64,000 nucleotides of DNA from Aquibacillus salsiterrae (lineage in GTDB: Bacteria > Bacillota > Bacilli > Bacillales > Amphibacillaceae), in the NCBI RefSeq assembly GCF_028416595.1, contig NZ_JAMQKC010000009.1, positions 28,867-92,866 of the forward strand. Direction: 5' to 3'. The first letter of the stretch is position 1, and the number at the start of each line of letters is the position of its first letter. Position numbers and translations under genes: made by a program. This document shows, piece after piece, positions 25,043-33,517 of this stretch. Below the pieces are notes generated by a model, which was not told the DNA's origin, did no database searches, and was given only the letters and a program-made list of their open reading frames with translations.

Positions 25043-26263
25043 ATGAATCTCACGAAGAAAATTTTGATTGGTTTAAGTTTGGGTGCATTCATTGGTTTAT
25101 TATTACATTTCTTAGCCCCGGGTGCCTTTGATGTTTTAAACAATTATCTTTTCGGTCCACTAGGTACCATCTTTCTCAATTTAATCAATATGCTCGTTGT
25201 CCCGATTGTGTTTTTCTCAATAACGTTAGGAACAGCTTCATTAGGTGATCCGAAAAAGCTTGGTCGAATTGGCGTAAAGACTATATCATTCTTTCTGGCA
25301 ACGACAACGATTGCCATTGTTATCGCACTTATTCTTGCCTACATCATCCAACCTGGAAACATAAATATCAATACCGCTGGTGCTGATTTTGAAAGTAAGG
25401 AAGCGCCATCCGTGGTAGATACCTTTACAAGTATTATTCCAACCAACCCGCTACAAGCAATGGCAGATGGTAATATGTTGCAAATTATCTTTTTCTCTAT
25501 CCTTATTGGCTTTGCCTTGGCTATTCTTGGTAAGAAAACGGAAGGTATTTATAAGCTTGTTGAACAAGGTAATGACATTATGATGTATCTTGTTAATTTA
25601 ATCATGAAGTTTGCGCCGTACGGGGCATTTGGCTTACTTGCATCAGCGATTGGCAGAATGGGATTAGAAGGTGCTTGGGCAATGATTTCTTATATGCTCG
25701 TTGTCATTGTTGCACTTATTATCCATGTGTTTGTTACGTATGCCCCTGCTGTCAAAATATTAGGGAAAAGAAACCCGAGGCAGTTCTTTAAAGGTTTTTT
25801 CCCTGCGATGACGGTAGCCTTTAGTACATCGAGTAGTGGTGCAACGTTACCAATCTCTATGAAAACTGCCCAAGAGAATTTGAAAGTACCTAAACAAATA
25901 AGTAGTTTCGTTCAACCGCTTGGTGCAACGGTTAATATGGACGGGACGGCAATTATGCAAGGGGTAGCAACTGTATTTATTGCGCAGGTGTACAATGTTG
26001 ACTTAGGTTTTTCACAGATTATAATGGTTATCCTTGTCGCAGTATTAGCAAGTATTGGTACTGCAGGTGTCCCTGGTGTTGGTCTAATCATGCTTGCGAT
26101 GGTGTTAAATCAAGTAGCATTACCGGTGGAAGGAATTGCTCTAATTATCGGTATTGATCGATTGTTAGATATGCTTCGAACAGCGGTAAATGTAACTGGA
26201 GACGCAGCCTGTGCTGTCGTTGTTTCGGAAACGGAAAAAAAGCACAGCGAACAAGTGAGTTAA
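25043..26263 (+). CDS. Dicarboxylate/amino acid:cation symporter (GltP/GltT family)
   Basis: A 406-residue DAACS-family transporter that imports glutamate, aspartate or C4-dicarboxylates with protons or sodium. The family hallmarks are the Ser-rich hairpin FSTSSSGATLP (about residues 257-267), the NMDGTA motif in helix 7 (about 299-304), the hairpin 2 segment SIGTAGVPGVGL and DRLLDMLRTAVNVTGDA in helix 8 with the Asp and Asn of the substrate site. ATG follows GGAGGTAAAAGG. Preceded by a cre-like site; monocistronic. Substrate preference is not decided by these motifs. Confidence 0.9.
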   Translation: MNLTKKILIGLSLGAFIGLLLHFLAPGAFDVLNNYLFGPLGTIFLNLINMLVVPIVFFSITLGTASLGDPKKLGRIGVKTISFFLATTTIAIVIALILAYIIQPGNININTAGADFESKEAPSVVDTFTSIIPTNPLQAMADGNMLQIIFFSILIGFALAILGKKTEGIYKLVEQGNDIMMYLVNLIMKFAPYGAFGLLASAIGRMGLEGAWAMISYMLVVIVALIIHVFVTYAPAVKILGKRNPRQFFKGFFPAMTVAFSTSSSGATLPISMKTAQENLKVPKQISSFVQPLGATVNMDGTAIMQGVATVFIAQVYNVDLGFSQIIMVILVAVLASIGTAGVPGVGLIMLAMVLNQVALPVEGIALIIGIDRLLDMLRTAVNVTGDAACAVVVSETEKKHSEQVS

Positions 26264-26331
26264 TGGAAAACATGATGTGTAAAACATGGGACGGAATCGA
26301 CTTCTGTAAATTAACGGTTTGAGTGTTGACG

Positions 26332-26363
26332 CAAAACCCTATTGGTTACTCAATAGGGTTTTG
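26332..26363 (+). terminator. Terminator after the GltP-like gene
   Basis: CAAAACCCTATTG and CAATAGGGTTTTG form a perfect 13-bp stem with a 6-base loop. Confidence 0.85.
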
Positions 26364-26412
26364 CTATGTTTTGTTGGGAATGTCTTGTGAACAGAGTCTG
26401 AATAGCAGCTGA

Positions 26413-26984
26413 ATTCGGACAGAGAGAGTAGAAAGTGAGTTAACTGAGTCCGAATAGCACCCTAATTCGGACAGAGAAAGCCGATAATGGGTTAACCGAG
26501 TCCGAATAGCACCCTAATTCGGACAGAGGAAACCGATATTGGGTGAAGCGAGTCCGAATAGCACCCTAATTCGGACAGAGGAAGCCGATATTGGGTAAAC
26601 TGAGTCCGAATAGCACCCTAATTCGGACAGAGAGAGCAGATAATGGGTTAACTCAGTCCGAATAGCACCTCAATTCGGACAGAGGAAGCCGATAATGGGT
26701 GAACCGAGTCCGAATAGCACCCTAATTCGGACAGAGGAAGCCGATAATGGGTGAACCGAGTCCGAATAGCACCCTAATTCGGACAGAGAGAGTAGAAAGT
26801 GAGTTAACTGAGTCCGAATAGCACCCTAATTCGGACAGAGAAAGCCGATAATGGGTGAACCGAGTCCGAATAGCACCCTAATTCGGACAGAGGAAACCGA
26901 TAATGGGTGAACCGAGTCCGAATAGCACCCTAATTCGGACAGAGGAAGCCGATATTGGGTAAACTGAGTCCGAATAGCACCCTA
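26413..26984. repeat. 52-bp palindromic tandem array 3 (11 units)
   Basis: Starts at 26413, 26465, 26517, 26569, 26621, 26673, 26725, 26777, 26829, 26881 and 26933, with no length change in 11 units. Core type is AGAGRAAGCCGATAWTGGGT..CCGA and the linker is AGCACCCTA in nearly all. A lone right arm (GAGTCTGAAT, about 26394) precedes it. Neighbouring units are more alike here than in the other arrays, so amplification looks most recent. Confidence 0.96.
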
Positions 26985-27150
26985 GACAGCAACGTTATAT
27001 GATACAGAAAAAATATCAAGTCAAGATCAAACAAAAACTATTCTTAGACCATTATTAGTGCCAGCGATAACAACTGTTTTGGGTGATTATGCATTTTGGC
27101 CAGGAAAACGGTTGAAGGCGGTAGATCAGCGAAATGATATGGATGCCTAA
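26985..27150 (+). pseudogene. C-terminal remnant of an MMPL/RND-type transporter
   Basis: An open frame without start ends at TAA 27150. It includes TKTILRPLLVPAITTVLGDY and AFWPGKRLKAVDQRNDMDA, the typical end of MMPL-family membrane transporters (last helix and the WPG motif). All upstream coding sequence is missing; the 52-bp array ends exactly where the remnant begins. It is a truncated, non-functional fragment. Confidence 0.65.
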
Positions 27151-27162
27151 CTGACTAAATTC

Positions 27163-27285
27163 AAAAGCTATCTAACGCAGGGCGCCTACCCCTTCGAGTC
27201 GTAAGACAATCTTCTACATGGCAAGGGTCGCCGTTATGAGGTTTGTCTTACACTTTTCGGGGGTCTAGCAAGGCACCCCGTATTT
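27163..27285. repeat. Dispersed intergenic repeat, long copy (R6)
   Basis: It aligns over its whole length with R5 (24,845-24,955): TCTA..GGCGCCTACCCCTTCGAG, middle stem GTAAGACAA (27201-27209) / TTGTCTTAC (27243-27251), loop with ACATGGCAAGGGTCGCC, and end GGGGGTCTAGCAAGGCACCCCG. Relative to R5 the stem shows paired changes. Its right end abuts the Hsp20 stop and could terminate that gene. Confidence 0.8.
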
Positions 27286-27287
27286 TT

Positions 27288-27662
27288 CTAAAAAACAAGC
27301 TTTAGTAAACCGTTTTGATAGGTGATGTTTGTTGGTGTTTGTTTTTTAATTGGAAATGGCAATTCGATAGTTCGGGCAAATTCACCCTCGATAATCTCAT
27401 TCTTGATTACTAAACAATCATCCTGCTGTAAATCTAAAATCCCTCGTATATGCAAGATGGTATTGTCTACCGTGATCTCGACGTCGCTTGGTTCTCTTAA
27501 ACCTGGAAGATTTATTAAGCAAATCAGCTGTTGGTCTAATTTGTACAGGTTCATTTGTGGAATTTGTGGCCGTGCAATCTCTTTATCCTCTGTCACAGTA
27601 GTATCAATCATGACTAAATCATGTAAATTCTTAAATTTATCTGAATGAATCGATACGTCCAT
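27288..27662 (-). CDS. Hsp20/alpha-crystallin-like small protein
   Basis: A 124-residue protein resembling the alpha-crystallin domain of small heat-shock proteins, ATP-independent holdases. The beta-sandwich runs from about residue 38 (NLYKLDQQLICLINLPGL, then VEITVDNTILHIRG) to the end, where QNGLLKLVF replaces the usual NGvLxvxxPK and the I-x-I tail is absent. Lacking the tail, it may form small oligomers or be a divergent relative. ATG 27662 follows GAAAGGAGTTTTCTT. It converges with the GltP region. Confidence 0.7.
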   Translation of the reverse strand: MDVSIHSDKFKNLHDLVMIDTTVTEDKEIARPQIPQMNLYKLDQQLICLINLPGLREPSDVEITVDNTILHIRGILDLQQDDCLVIKNEIIEGEFARTIELPFPIKKQTPTNITYQNGLLKLVF

Positions 27663-27844
27663 AAGAAAACTCCTTTCCGAAAGGGTCGTGTCTTAACCTC
27701 ATGACATTTGTCTCCTATAGTTGAATGCGATATAGTATGCATAACTGAGATTATAGGTGAATGACGAGCTAGATTGTAAAAGGTTACCACTATATTTGTG
27801 AAAATGGGGTATAGTAATATGAAAGAAATAGGAGGAAGTTTGTT

Positions 27845-28414
27845 TTGCTTGAAAATGCTCTAGTTGTTATTGTCATTGTTTTATCTGTTAACGTATTTTA
27901 TGTTTCCTTTTCAACGTTAAGGGTTATTTTAACGCTAAAAGGTAGAAGGTATATTGCTGCAGTTATTGGTACATTTGAAATTATGATCTACACTGTTGGC
28001 CTTGGGGTTGTCCTAGATAATCTCGACCGGATTGAAAATTTAATTGCCTATGGGCTTGGTTATGGAATTGGTGTTATTGTTGGGTCAAAGATTGAAGAGA
28101 AATTAGCACTAGGCTATATTACTGTAAATGTCATTTCATCCGCTCCAGAGTTAAAATTCACCAAACAGCTGAGAGAAAAAGGCTATGGAGTAACGAGTTG
28201 GTCTGCTTACGGGATGGAAGGTGACCGTTTAGCGATGCAAATCCTAACACCGCGTAAATATGAACTTCGTCTTTATGAAGCAATAAAGGAAATAGATGCA
28301 AAAGCGTTTATTATTTCTTATGAGCCGAAGCAAATTCACGGTGGATTCTGGGTCAAACAAGTGAGGAAAGGGCGTCTTTTTAGAAATGGTAAAGCAGAAG
28401 AAAAAAAGATTTGA
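27845..28414 (+). CDS. yebE: UPF0316 membrane protein (YebE)
   Basis: A 189-residue protein with three N-terminal membrane helices (about residues 3-22, 36-58 and 66-85) and a soluble DUF2179-type C-terminus (about 95-189, containing [27 protein letters not shown]). B. subtilis YebE has the same position before yebG-purE. The start is TTG 27845, 8 bases after AGGAGGAA. Function unknown; the shared soluble domain links it to YitT-type proteins. yebG overlaps its end by 29 bases. Confidence 0.88.
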   Translation: MLENALVVIVIVLSVNVFYVSFSTLRVILTLKGRRYIAAVIGTFEIMIYTVGLGVVLDNLDRIENLIAYGLGYGIGVIVGSKIEEKLALGYITVNVISSAPELKFTKQLREKGYGVTSWSAYGMEGDRLAMQILTPRKYELRLYEAIKEIDAKAFIISYEPKQIHGGFWVKQVRKGRLFRNGKAEEKKI

Positions 28415-28604
28415 ATTACAAGAGAATGAAACAATTACTCAATGCCTTGATCGTATCAAACAGGCTGGCTATACACCGGTGAGAAGAGTAGAAGAGCCGA
28501 TCTTTCAAGAAATAAGCAATAACGGTCAAATTTCTTATGAACCAGTAGCAAGAAAAGTCATTTTTGATGCTATACCTGAGCAAAACACGAACATTAAAAA
28601 ATAA
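28386..28604 (+). CDS. yebG: NETI-motif protein (YebG)
   Basis: A 72-residue soluble protein with a Lys-rich start and the NETI motif at about residues 14-17 ([31 protein letters not shown]), the family mark of YebG. Its ATG lies inside yebE (29-base overlap). The last codons overlap the first PurBox of the pur operon, so its C-terminal sequence PEQNTNIKK is constrained by an operator. Function unknown. Confidence 0.85.
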   Translation: MVKQKKKRFELQENETITQCLDRIKQAGYTPVRRVEEPIFQEISNNGQISYEPVARKVIFDAIPEQNTNIKK

Positions 28605-28626
28605 TAAATATTAATTGTTCGATATT
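28583..28626. promoter_or_regulatory. Paired PurBoxes (PurR operator) of the pur operon
   Basis: Box 1 AAACACGAACATT (28583-28595) and inverted box 2, read on the minus strand as AATATCGAACAAT (28626-28614), are 18 bases apart in opposite orientation, as in B. subtilis PurR-controlled genes. Box 1 lies in the yebG coding end. Confidence 0.8.
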
Positions 28627-28629
28627 TTG

Positions 28630-28659
28630 TTGACATTGAATGATAGAACTTGTTATCAT
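28630..28659 (+). promoter_or_regulatory. pur operon promoter
   Basis: TTGACA (28630-28635), 18-base spacer, TATCAT (28654-28659), directly downstream of the PurBox pair and 50 bases before the riboswitch. Confidence 0.7.
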
Positions 28660-28708
28660 AGTAACGTACTCAATTTACCTAAAACGTCCACTATAAATTA
28701 ATAATTTC

Positions 28709-28777
28709 ACCTCATATAATTTCGGGGATATGGCCCGATAGTTTCTACCCGTCACCGTAAATGATGGACTATGAGGG
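28709..28777 (+). ncRNA. Guanine-class purine riboswitch upstream of purE
   Basis: P1 ACCTCATA / TATGAGGG; core TAATTTCGGGGATATGGCCC, TTTCTACC, CACCGTAAATGATG and GACTATG with C at the specificity position. Same family as the switches before guaA and pbuG. Confidence 0.94.
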
Positions 28778-28852
28778 AGGATGAATCATTGCATCTTACT
28801 CCTTTTATAAAGGGATTAGTAGCGATGGTTTCATATGCATAAAATCTAATTT

Positions 28853-28901
28853 ATGCCTATTCATCTTCTCTCAATTGTTGAGTGGATGAATAGGCATTTT
28901 T
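28853..28901 (+). terminator. Riboswitch-controlled terminator of the pur operon
   Basis: ATGCCTATTCATC and GATGAATAGGCAT form a 13-bp perfect stem followed by TTTTTATA, 25 bases before purE. It must be bypassed for expression of the whole operon. Confidence 0.85.
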
Positions 28902-28925
28902 ATATAATAAGGAAAGAGGGATAGC

Positions 28926-29417
28926 ATGGCAATGGTCGGAGTGGTAATGGGCAGTATTTCGGATTGGGAGACGATGCAGCATACATGTGAAATGTTGGTG
29001 GAAATAGGCATTCCATATGAGAAGGACATTATCTCCGCACATCGTACACCTGATGACATGTTCCGCTATGCCGGAGAGGCCAAGGAAAGAGGATTAAAAG
29101 TGATTATCGCAGGAGCTGGTGGAGCTGCTCACCTACCTGGTATGATTGCAGCGAAAACAACCTTACCTGTGATTGGTGTACCAGTACAATCAAAGGCACT
29201 GAACGGATTAGACTCTTTACTATCGATTGTGCAAATGCCGGGTGGAGTTCCTGTTGCGACGGTTGCGATTGGTTCAGCAGGTGCAAAAAATGCTGGACTG
29301 TTAGCGGCACAGATGATTGGTGCATTTGACATAGAAGTTAGTTCAAAACTTGTAAACTATCAACAAGGCTTGCAAACAAAAGTCGAAGAAATGAGGGAAC
29401 AGCTTGCGACAAAATAA
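28926..29417 (+). CDS. purE: N5-carboxyaminoimidazole ribonucleotide mutase PurE
   Basis: A 163-residue class I PurE that converts N5-CAIR, made by PurK, to CAIR. The phosphate-binding [10 protein letters not shown] (about residues 9-18), SAHRTPDDM (His about 40) and [15 protein letters not shown] (about 67-81) are intact, and [32 protein letters not shown] matches the family core. First gene of the operon, after promoter, PurBoxes and riboswitch. AAGAGGG precedes ATG 28926. purK begins inside its last codons. Confidence 0.96.
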   Translation: MAMVGVVMGSISDWETMQHTCEMLVEIGIPYEKDIISAHRTPDDMFRYAGEAKERGLKVIIAGAGGAAHLPGMIAAKTTLPVIGVPVQSKALNGLDSLLSIVQMPGGVPVATVAIGSAGAKNAGLLAAQMIGAFDIEVSSKLVNYQQGLQTKVEEMREQLATK

Positions 29418-30534
29418 AATTTTTCCAGGTTCAACAATCGGGATTATTGGTGGAGGTCAGCTAGGAAGAATGATGGCGACGGTAGCAAAGCATATGGGAT
29501 ACCGCATTGTTGTATTAGACCCAACACCCGACTGTCCAGCAGCCCAAGTAAGTGATGACCACATTATTGCAGATTACGCAAATATAAACGCAATCCAACA
29601 GTTAATCGAAAAAAGTGATGTGATTACGTATGAGTTTGAGAACGTTGACCTAGAAGCAGCCCGTTTAATAGAAGAACAAGGAATACTACCTCAAGGTTCT
29701 GAACTGTTGCGTATTACCAAAGATCGTGAAAATGAAAAGAACGTGATGGTAAAAAGTGGACTACCTGTCCCGCGATTTGCAATCATTACCGAACCAAGCC
29801 AACTTAAAGCTGCTGCTCGAAAGGTTGGCATTCCGTCTGTCGTTAAGACGTGTACGGGAGGCTATGATGGCAAAGGGCAATGGAAGATTAGTACAGAAGA
29901 TGATATCGATGCAGCTAGTCAGTTCATTGAAAAAAATGGCCGCTGTATTTTAGAAGGATGGGTGCCGTTTGATAAAGAAGTGTCGGTTGTTTTCACAAGA
30001 GCAACAACTGGTGAAATAACAGTATTCCCGTTAGTAGAAAACGAACATAAAGATCATATTCTCCATAAATCCACGGCACCGGCGAATGTATCTGAAGCTG
30101 TTCTGGAAAAAGCTTATGATGCTGCCATTAAAATTGCTGAAACTATTGGGGTTGTTGGGACGTTTGCCATTGAGATGTTTGTTTGTGGCGAAGAAATATA
30201 CATTAATGAAATGGCGCCACGTCCGCACAATTCAGGACATTATACCATCGAAGCGTGTAACGTGTCCCAGTTTGAACAGCATATTCGAGCGATTTGTGGA
30301 TTTCCGCTTGTTCCGATTGAATTCCATGGTGCAGCGGTAATGATTAATTTATTAGGCGATGACATAGATCGCTATTTCGAACAAATCGACACCTTGCAAC
30401 ACGCACACATCCACTTATATGGAAAAAAGGAAAGTAAACCGAAACGAAAAATGGGTCACTTGACGTTCGTTGGGCAAGATATAGATGAACTAAATCAACT
30501 AATAAATGAAGTAAGTAAAAAAATTAACCAATAG
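29404..30534 (+). CDS. purK: N5-carboxyaminoimidazole ribonucleotide synthase PurK
   Basis: A 376-residue ATP-grasp enzyme forming N5-CAIR from AIR, bicarbonate and ATP. The N-terminal domain has [11 protein letters not shown] (residues 14-24), the ATP-grasp part [15 protein letters not shown] and EVSVVFTRA, and the metal site [18 protein letters not shown]. The start is TTG 29404, 6 bases after GAGGG, overlapping purE by 14 bases. Confidence 0.95.
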   Translation: MRQNKIFPGSTIGIIGGGQLGRMMATVAKHMGYRIVVLDPTPDCPAAQVSDDHIIADYANINAIQQLIEKSDVITYEFENVDLEAARLIEEQGILPQGSELLRITKDRENEKNVMVKSGLPVPRFAIITEPSQLKAAARKVGIPSVVKTCTGGYDGKGQWKISTEDDIDAASQFIEKNGRCILEGWVPFDKEVSVVFTRATTGEITVFPLVENEHKDHILHKSTAPANVSEAVLEKAYDAAIKIAETIGVVGTFAIEMFVCGEEIYINEMAPRPHNSGHYTIEACNVSQFEQHIRAICGFPLVPIEFHGAAVMINLLGDDIDRYFEQIDTLQHAHIHLYGKKESKPKRKMGHLTFVGQDIDELNQLINEVSKKINQ

Positions 30535-30559
30535 AGAGATAGATAATAGGAGGAAACAG

Positions 30560-31855
30560 ATGTTAAACCGTTATACTCGCGAAGAAATGGGATCAATCTG
30601 GACAGAAGAAAATAAATTTAAAGCTTGGCTAGAAGTAGAAATTTTGGCATGTGAGGCATGGAGTGAGCTAGGCGTTATTCCGAAAGAGGATGTCGCAAAG
30701 CTTAGAGAGAATGCAACGTTCGATATTAATCGTATCTATGAAATAGAGCAAGATACACGACACGATGTAGTTGCGTTTACTCGTGCTGTATCAGAAACAC
30801 TTGGTGAAGAGAAAAAGTGGGTCCACTACGGATTAACTTCGACTGATGTAGTAGACACGGCGCTATCTTATCTTTTAAAACAAGCAAACGATATCCTTCG
30901 AAACGACATCGAAACATTCGTTGATATTTTAGCTAATAAAGCAAAAGTGCATAAGCACACAGTAATGATGGGGAGAACGCACGGTGTCCACGCGGAACCG
31001 ACAACGTTCGGATTGAAAATGGCGCTATGGTACGAAGAAATGAAGCGTAACCTAGAGCGTTTTAACGCAGCTGCCGAAGTAATTGAAACTGGTAAGTTAT
31101 CTGGTGCGGTTGGAACGTATGCAAATATTGATCCGTTCGTTGAAACGTATGTATGTGAAAAGCTTGGTTTAGCACCAGCACCAGTCTCGACACAAACATT
31201 GCAACGTGACCGTCATGCACAGTACATGTCTACCCTTGCTTTAATCGGGGCATCCATTGAGAAGTTTGCAACAGAAGTTCGAGGCTTACAAAAGACAGAA
31301 ACAAGAGAAGTGGAAGAGTTTTTCGCGAAAGGTCAAAAGGGTTCATCGGCAATGCCTCATAAACGTAACCCAATCGGATCGGAAAATATGACAGGGATGG
31401 CAAGAGTGTTACGTGGTTATATGGTAACAGCCTATGAAAATGTTGCCTTATGGCATGAAAGAGATATTTCCCACTCTTCGGCAGAACGTGTGATTTTACC
31501 AGACGCAACAATTGCATTGAACTACATGCTTAATCGTTTCTCTAACATTATTAAGAATCTAACTGTTTTTGAAGACAATATGAAAAAGAACATTGACAAG
31601 ACGTACGGTGTTATCTTCTCGCAACGCGTATTACTTGCCCTTATTGACAAAGGAATGAGCCGTGAAGAAGCGTATGACTTGGTTCAACCAAATGCAATGA
31701 AGGCTTGGGAAGAAGGGATTCACTTTAAAGAATTAGTAAAGGCAGAGGCTAAAATCACGTCCTTAGTATCTGCGGATGAAATTGAAGATTGCTTTGATTA
31801 TACGTACCACTTAAAGAATGTTGATAAGATTTTTGCGAAAATTGGTTTGAATTAA
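30560..31855 (+). CDS. purB: Adenylosuccinate lyase PurB
   Basis: A 431-residue lyase of the fumarase/aspartase superfamily. It removes fumarate twice: from SAICAR to give AICAR and from adenylosuccinate to give AMP. The superfamily signature [11 protein letters not shown] (about residues 262-272, with the catalytic Ser) is intact, as are TSTDVVDTA and [14 protein letters not shown] with the catalytic His. Length equals B. subtilis PurB. AGGAGG precedes the ATG. Confidence 0.96.
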   Translation: MLNRYTREEMGSIWTEENKFKAWLEVEILACEAWSELGVIPKEDVAKLRENATFDINRIYEIEQDTRHDVVAFTRAVSETLGEEKKWVHYGLTSTDVVDTALSYLLKQANDILRNDIETFVDILANKAKVHKHTVMMGRTHGVHAEPTTFGLKMALWYEEMKRNLERFNAAAEVIETGKLSGAVGTYANIDPFVETYVCEKLGLAPAPVSTQTLQRDRHAQYMSTLALIGASIEKFATEVRGLQKTETREVEEFFAKGQKGSSAMPHKRNPIGSENMTGMARVLRGYMVTAYENVALWHERDISHSSAERVILPDATIALNYMLNRFSNIIKNLTVFEDNMKKNIDKTYGVIFSQRVLLALIDKGMSREEAYDLVQPNAMKAWEEGIHFKELVKAEAKITSLVSADEIEDCFDYTYHLKNVDKIFAKIGLN

Positions 31856-31872
31856 AGGAGCAGGTGAAAACG

Positions 31873-32586
31873 ATGAAGGGCAAGCTTTTATATGAGGGAA
31901 AAGCAAAGCAAGTGTTTGAAGTCGAAGGAAATGATACACATTTAATCCTTTCTTACAAAAATGATGCGACGGCATTTAACGGACAAAAGAAAGCTCAGTT
32001 TGTTGGTAAAGGTAGATATAACAACCTTATTTCAGCCAAAGTATTTGAGTTTTTAAAAAGCAAAGGGGTAGAAAGCCATTTTGAGCGTAGCTTGAACGAC
32101 ACGGAACAGTTCGTGCAAAAAACTAGGATTGTGCCGTTAGAAGTGATTGTTCGCAATATTGCCGCTGGTAGTATCACAAGACGGATTGGTATCCCGGAAA
32201 AAACAGTGTTTAATCCGCCGCTTGTTGAGCTTTGCTATAAGAATGACGCGTTTGGCGACCCGGTTATTAATGATGATCACGCCCTTATTTTAACAGATAT
32301 AACAAAAGAAGAGTTAGACGATATAAAGGCAACAGCCCTCACAATTAATGAACACTTGAAGGAATTTTTCCTCGGTGTCGACCTAACGCTAGCCGATTTC
32401 AAAATAGAATTTGGACGGAATCAGGAGGGGGCAATTATTCTTTCTGATGAGGTATCACCTGATACGTGCAGGCTTTGGGATACAGCTACAGGAGAGAAAA
32501 TGGATAAAGATGTGTTTCGTGAAGATTTAGGTGACCTATTAGATGTGTATGACAAAATCCTTAAACGACTGGAGGCAGTTCAATAA
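31873..32586 (+). CDS. purC: SAICAR synthetase PurC
   Basis: A 237-residue SAICAR synthetase, joining CAIR and aspartate with ATP. It begins MKGKLLYEGKAKQVFEV, and carries EVIVRNIAAGSITRR and LADFKIEFG...ILSDEVSPDTCRLWD, the two family signatures. ATG 31873 was chosen from protein similarity; a GTG at 31864 (adding VKT) sits very close to AAAGGAG. It lies 17 bases after purB, and its stop overlaps the purS start. Confidence 0.94.
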   Translation: MKGKLLYEGKAKQVFEVEGNDTHLILSYKNDATAFNGQKKAQFVGKGRYNNLISAKVFEFLKSKGVESHFERSLNDTEQFVQKTRIVPLEVIVRNIAAGSITRRIGIPEKTVFNPPLVELCYKNDAFGDPVINDDHALILTDITKEELDDIKATALTINEHLKEFFLGVDLTLADFKIEFGRNQEGAIILSDEVSPDTCRLWDTATGEKMDKDVFREDLGDLLDVYDKILKRLEAVQ

Positions 32587-32837
32587 TGAAAAAAGTTAAA
32601 ATCTACATCACGCTAAAGCCAGGTGTTTTAGACCCACAAGGAAAAGCTGTGCAAGAGTCTCTCCACACGTTAGGTTATGAAGCAGTACAGGAAGCTCGTG
32701 TTGGTAAATATATGGAACTAATCGTGGATGACAATGGCGATGTGGAAAAGCAAGTAGAAGACATGTGTGCGAAATTACTTGCAAACCCAGTAATTGAGGA
32801 TTATAAGTACACAGTTGAGGAAGGTGTCACACAGTGA
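32586..32837 (+). CDS. purS: FGAM synthase subunit PurS
   Basis: An 83-residue small subunit that bridges PurL and PurQ in the Gram-positive FGAM synthase complex, helping ammonia transfer. The ferredoxin-like fold begins [30 protein letters not shown], and the C-terminal helix includes [14 protein letters not shown]. It overlaps the stop of purC and the start of purQ, indicating balanced synthesis of the three subunits. Confidence 0.96.
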   Translation: MKKVKIYITLKPGVLDPQGKAVQESLHTLGYEAVQEARVGKYMELIVDDNGDVEKQVEDMCAKLLANPVIEDYKYTVEEGVTQ

Positions 32838-33517
32838 AGTTTGCAGTCATCGTATTTCCAGGTTCCAACTGTGACCGAGACATGTATCATGCAGCCAAGG
32901 ACGCTTTAGGTGAGGAAGCGGAGTTAGTTTGGTATCAAACTGCTAATCTAGAAGACTATGACGCCGTTTTACTTCCAGGTGGCTTCTCTTATGGAGATTA
33001 CCTACGTTGTGGTGCGATTGCATCTACTTCTCATATTGTTACAGAAATTAAGAAGCATGCAGAAAAAGGTAAACCGGTACTAGGTGTGTGTAATGGATTC
33101 CAGATTTTACTTGAGTCGGGTTTACTTCCAGGTGCGATGCTTCGTAATAAAAACCTTAAGTTCATGTGTCACTTTGAAAACTTGGTAGTCCAAAATAACA
33201 AAACAATGTTCTCATCTGCATTTAGTGAGCAGGAAGTCATTGCTCTTCCAATTGCACACGGAGAAGGAAACTACTACTGTGACGAAGCAACGTTACAACA
33301 ATTAAAAGACAATCACCAAATCGTGTTCACCTATGAAAATAATCCGAATGGCTCGGTCCACGATATAGCTGGAATTGTTAACAAAGAAGGAAATGTATTA
33401 GGCATGATGCCACACCCTGAGCGTGCGGTGGAAGACATCCTTGGTGGGGCCGATGGGTTAAAACTATTCAAGTCGATCGTAATGAACTGGAGGGAAGCAT
33501 ATGTTGCAGGCGCCTGA
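32834..33517 (+). CDS. purQ: FGAM synthase glutaminase subunit PurQ
   Basis: A 227-residue class I glutamine amidotransferase that supplies ammonia to PurL. The catalytic triad is Cys86 (LGVCNGFQ), His194 and Glu196 (MMPHPERA). The substrate-binding [10 protein letters not shown] is present. GTG start 32834 overlaps the purS stop by 4 bases. Length matches B. subtilis PurQ (227). Confidence 0.96.
   Translation: MKFAVIVFPGSNCDRDMYHAAKDALGEEAELVWYQTANLEDYDAVLLPGGFSYGDYLRCGAIASTSHIVTEIKKHAEKGKPVLGVCNGFQILLESGLLPGAMLRNKNLKFMCHFENLVVQNNKTMFSSAFSEQEVIALPIAHGEGNYYCDEATLQQLKDNHQIVFTYENNPNGSVHDIAGIVNKEGNVLGMMPHPERAVEDILGGADGLKLFKSIVMNWREAYVAGA

Noticed and set aside
26413..26984. CRISPR array
   Set aside because: Units are 52 bp with both the palindromic part and the linker conserved, so there are no unique spacers, and no cas genes are nearby.
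27288..27662. Spore coat or CotM-type Hsp20 relative
   Set aside because: The alpha-crystallin pattern is visible but nothing in sequence or context points to sporulation, so only the general family is given.
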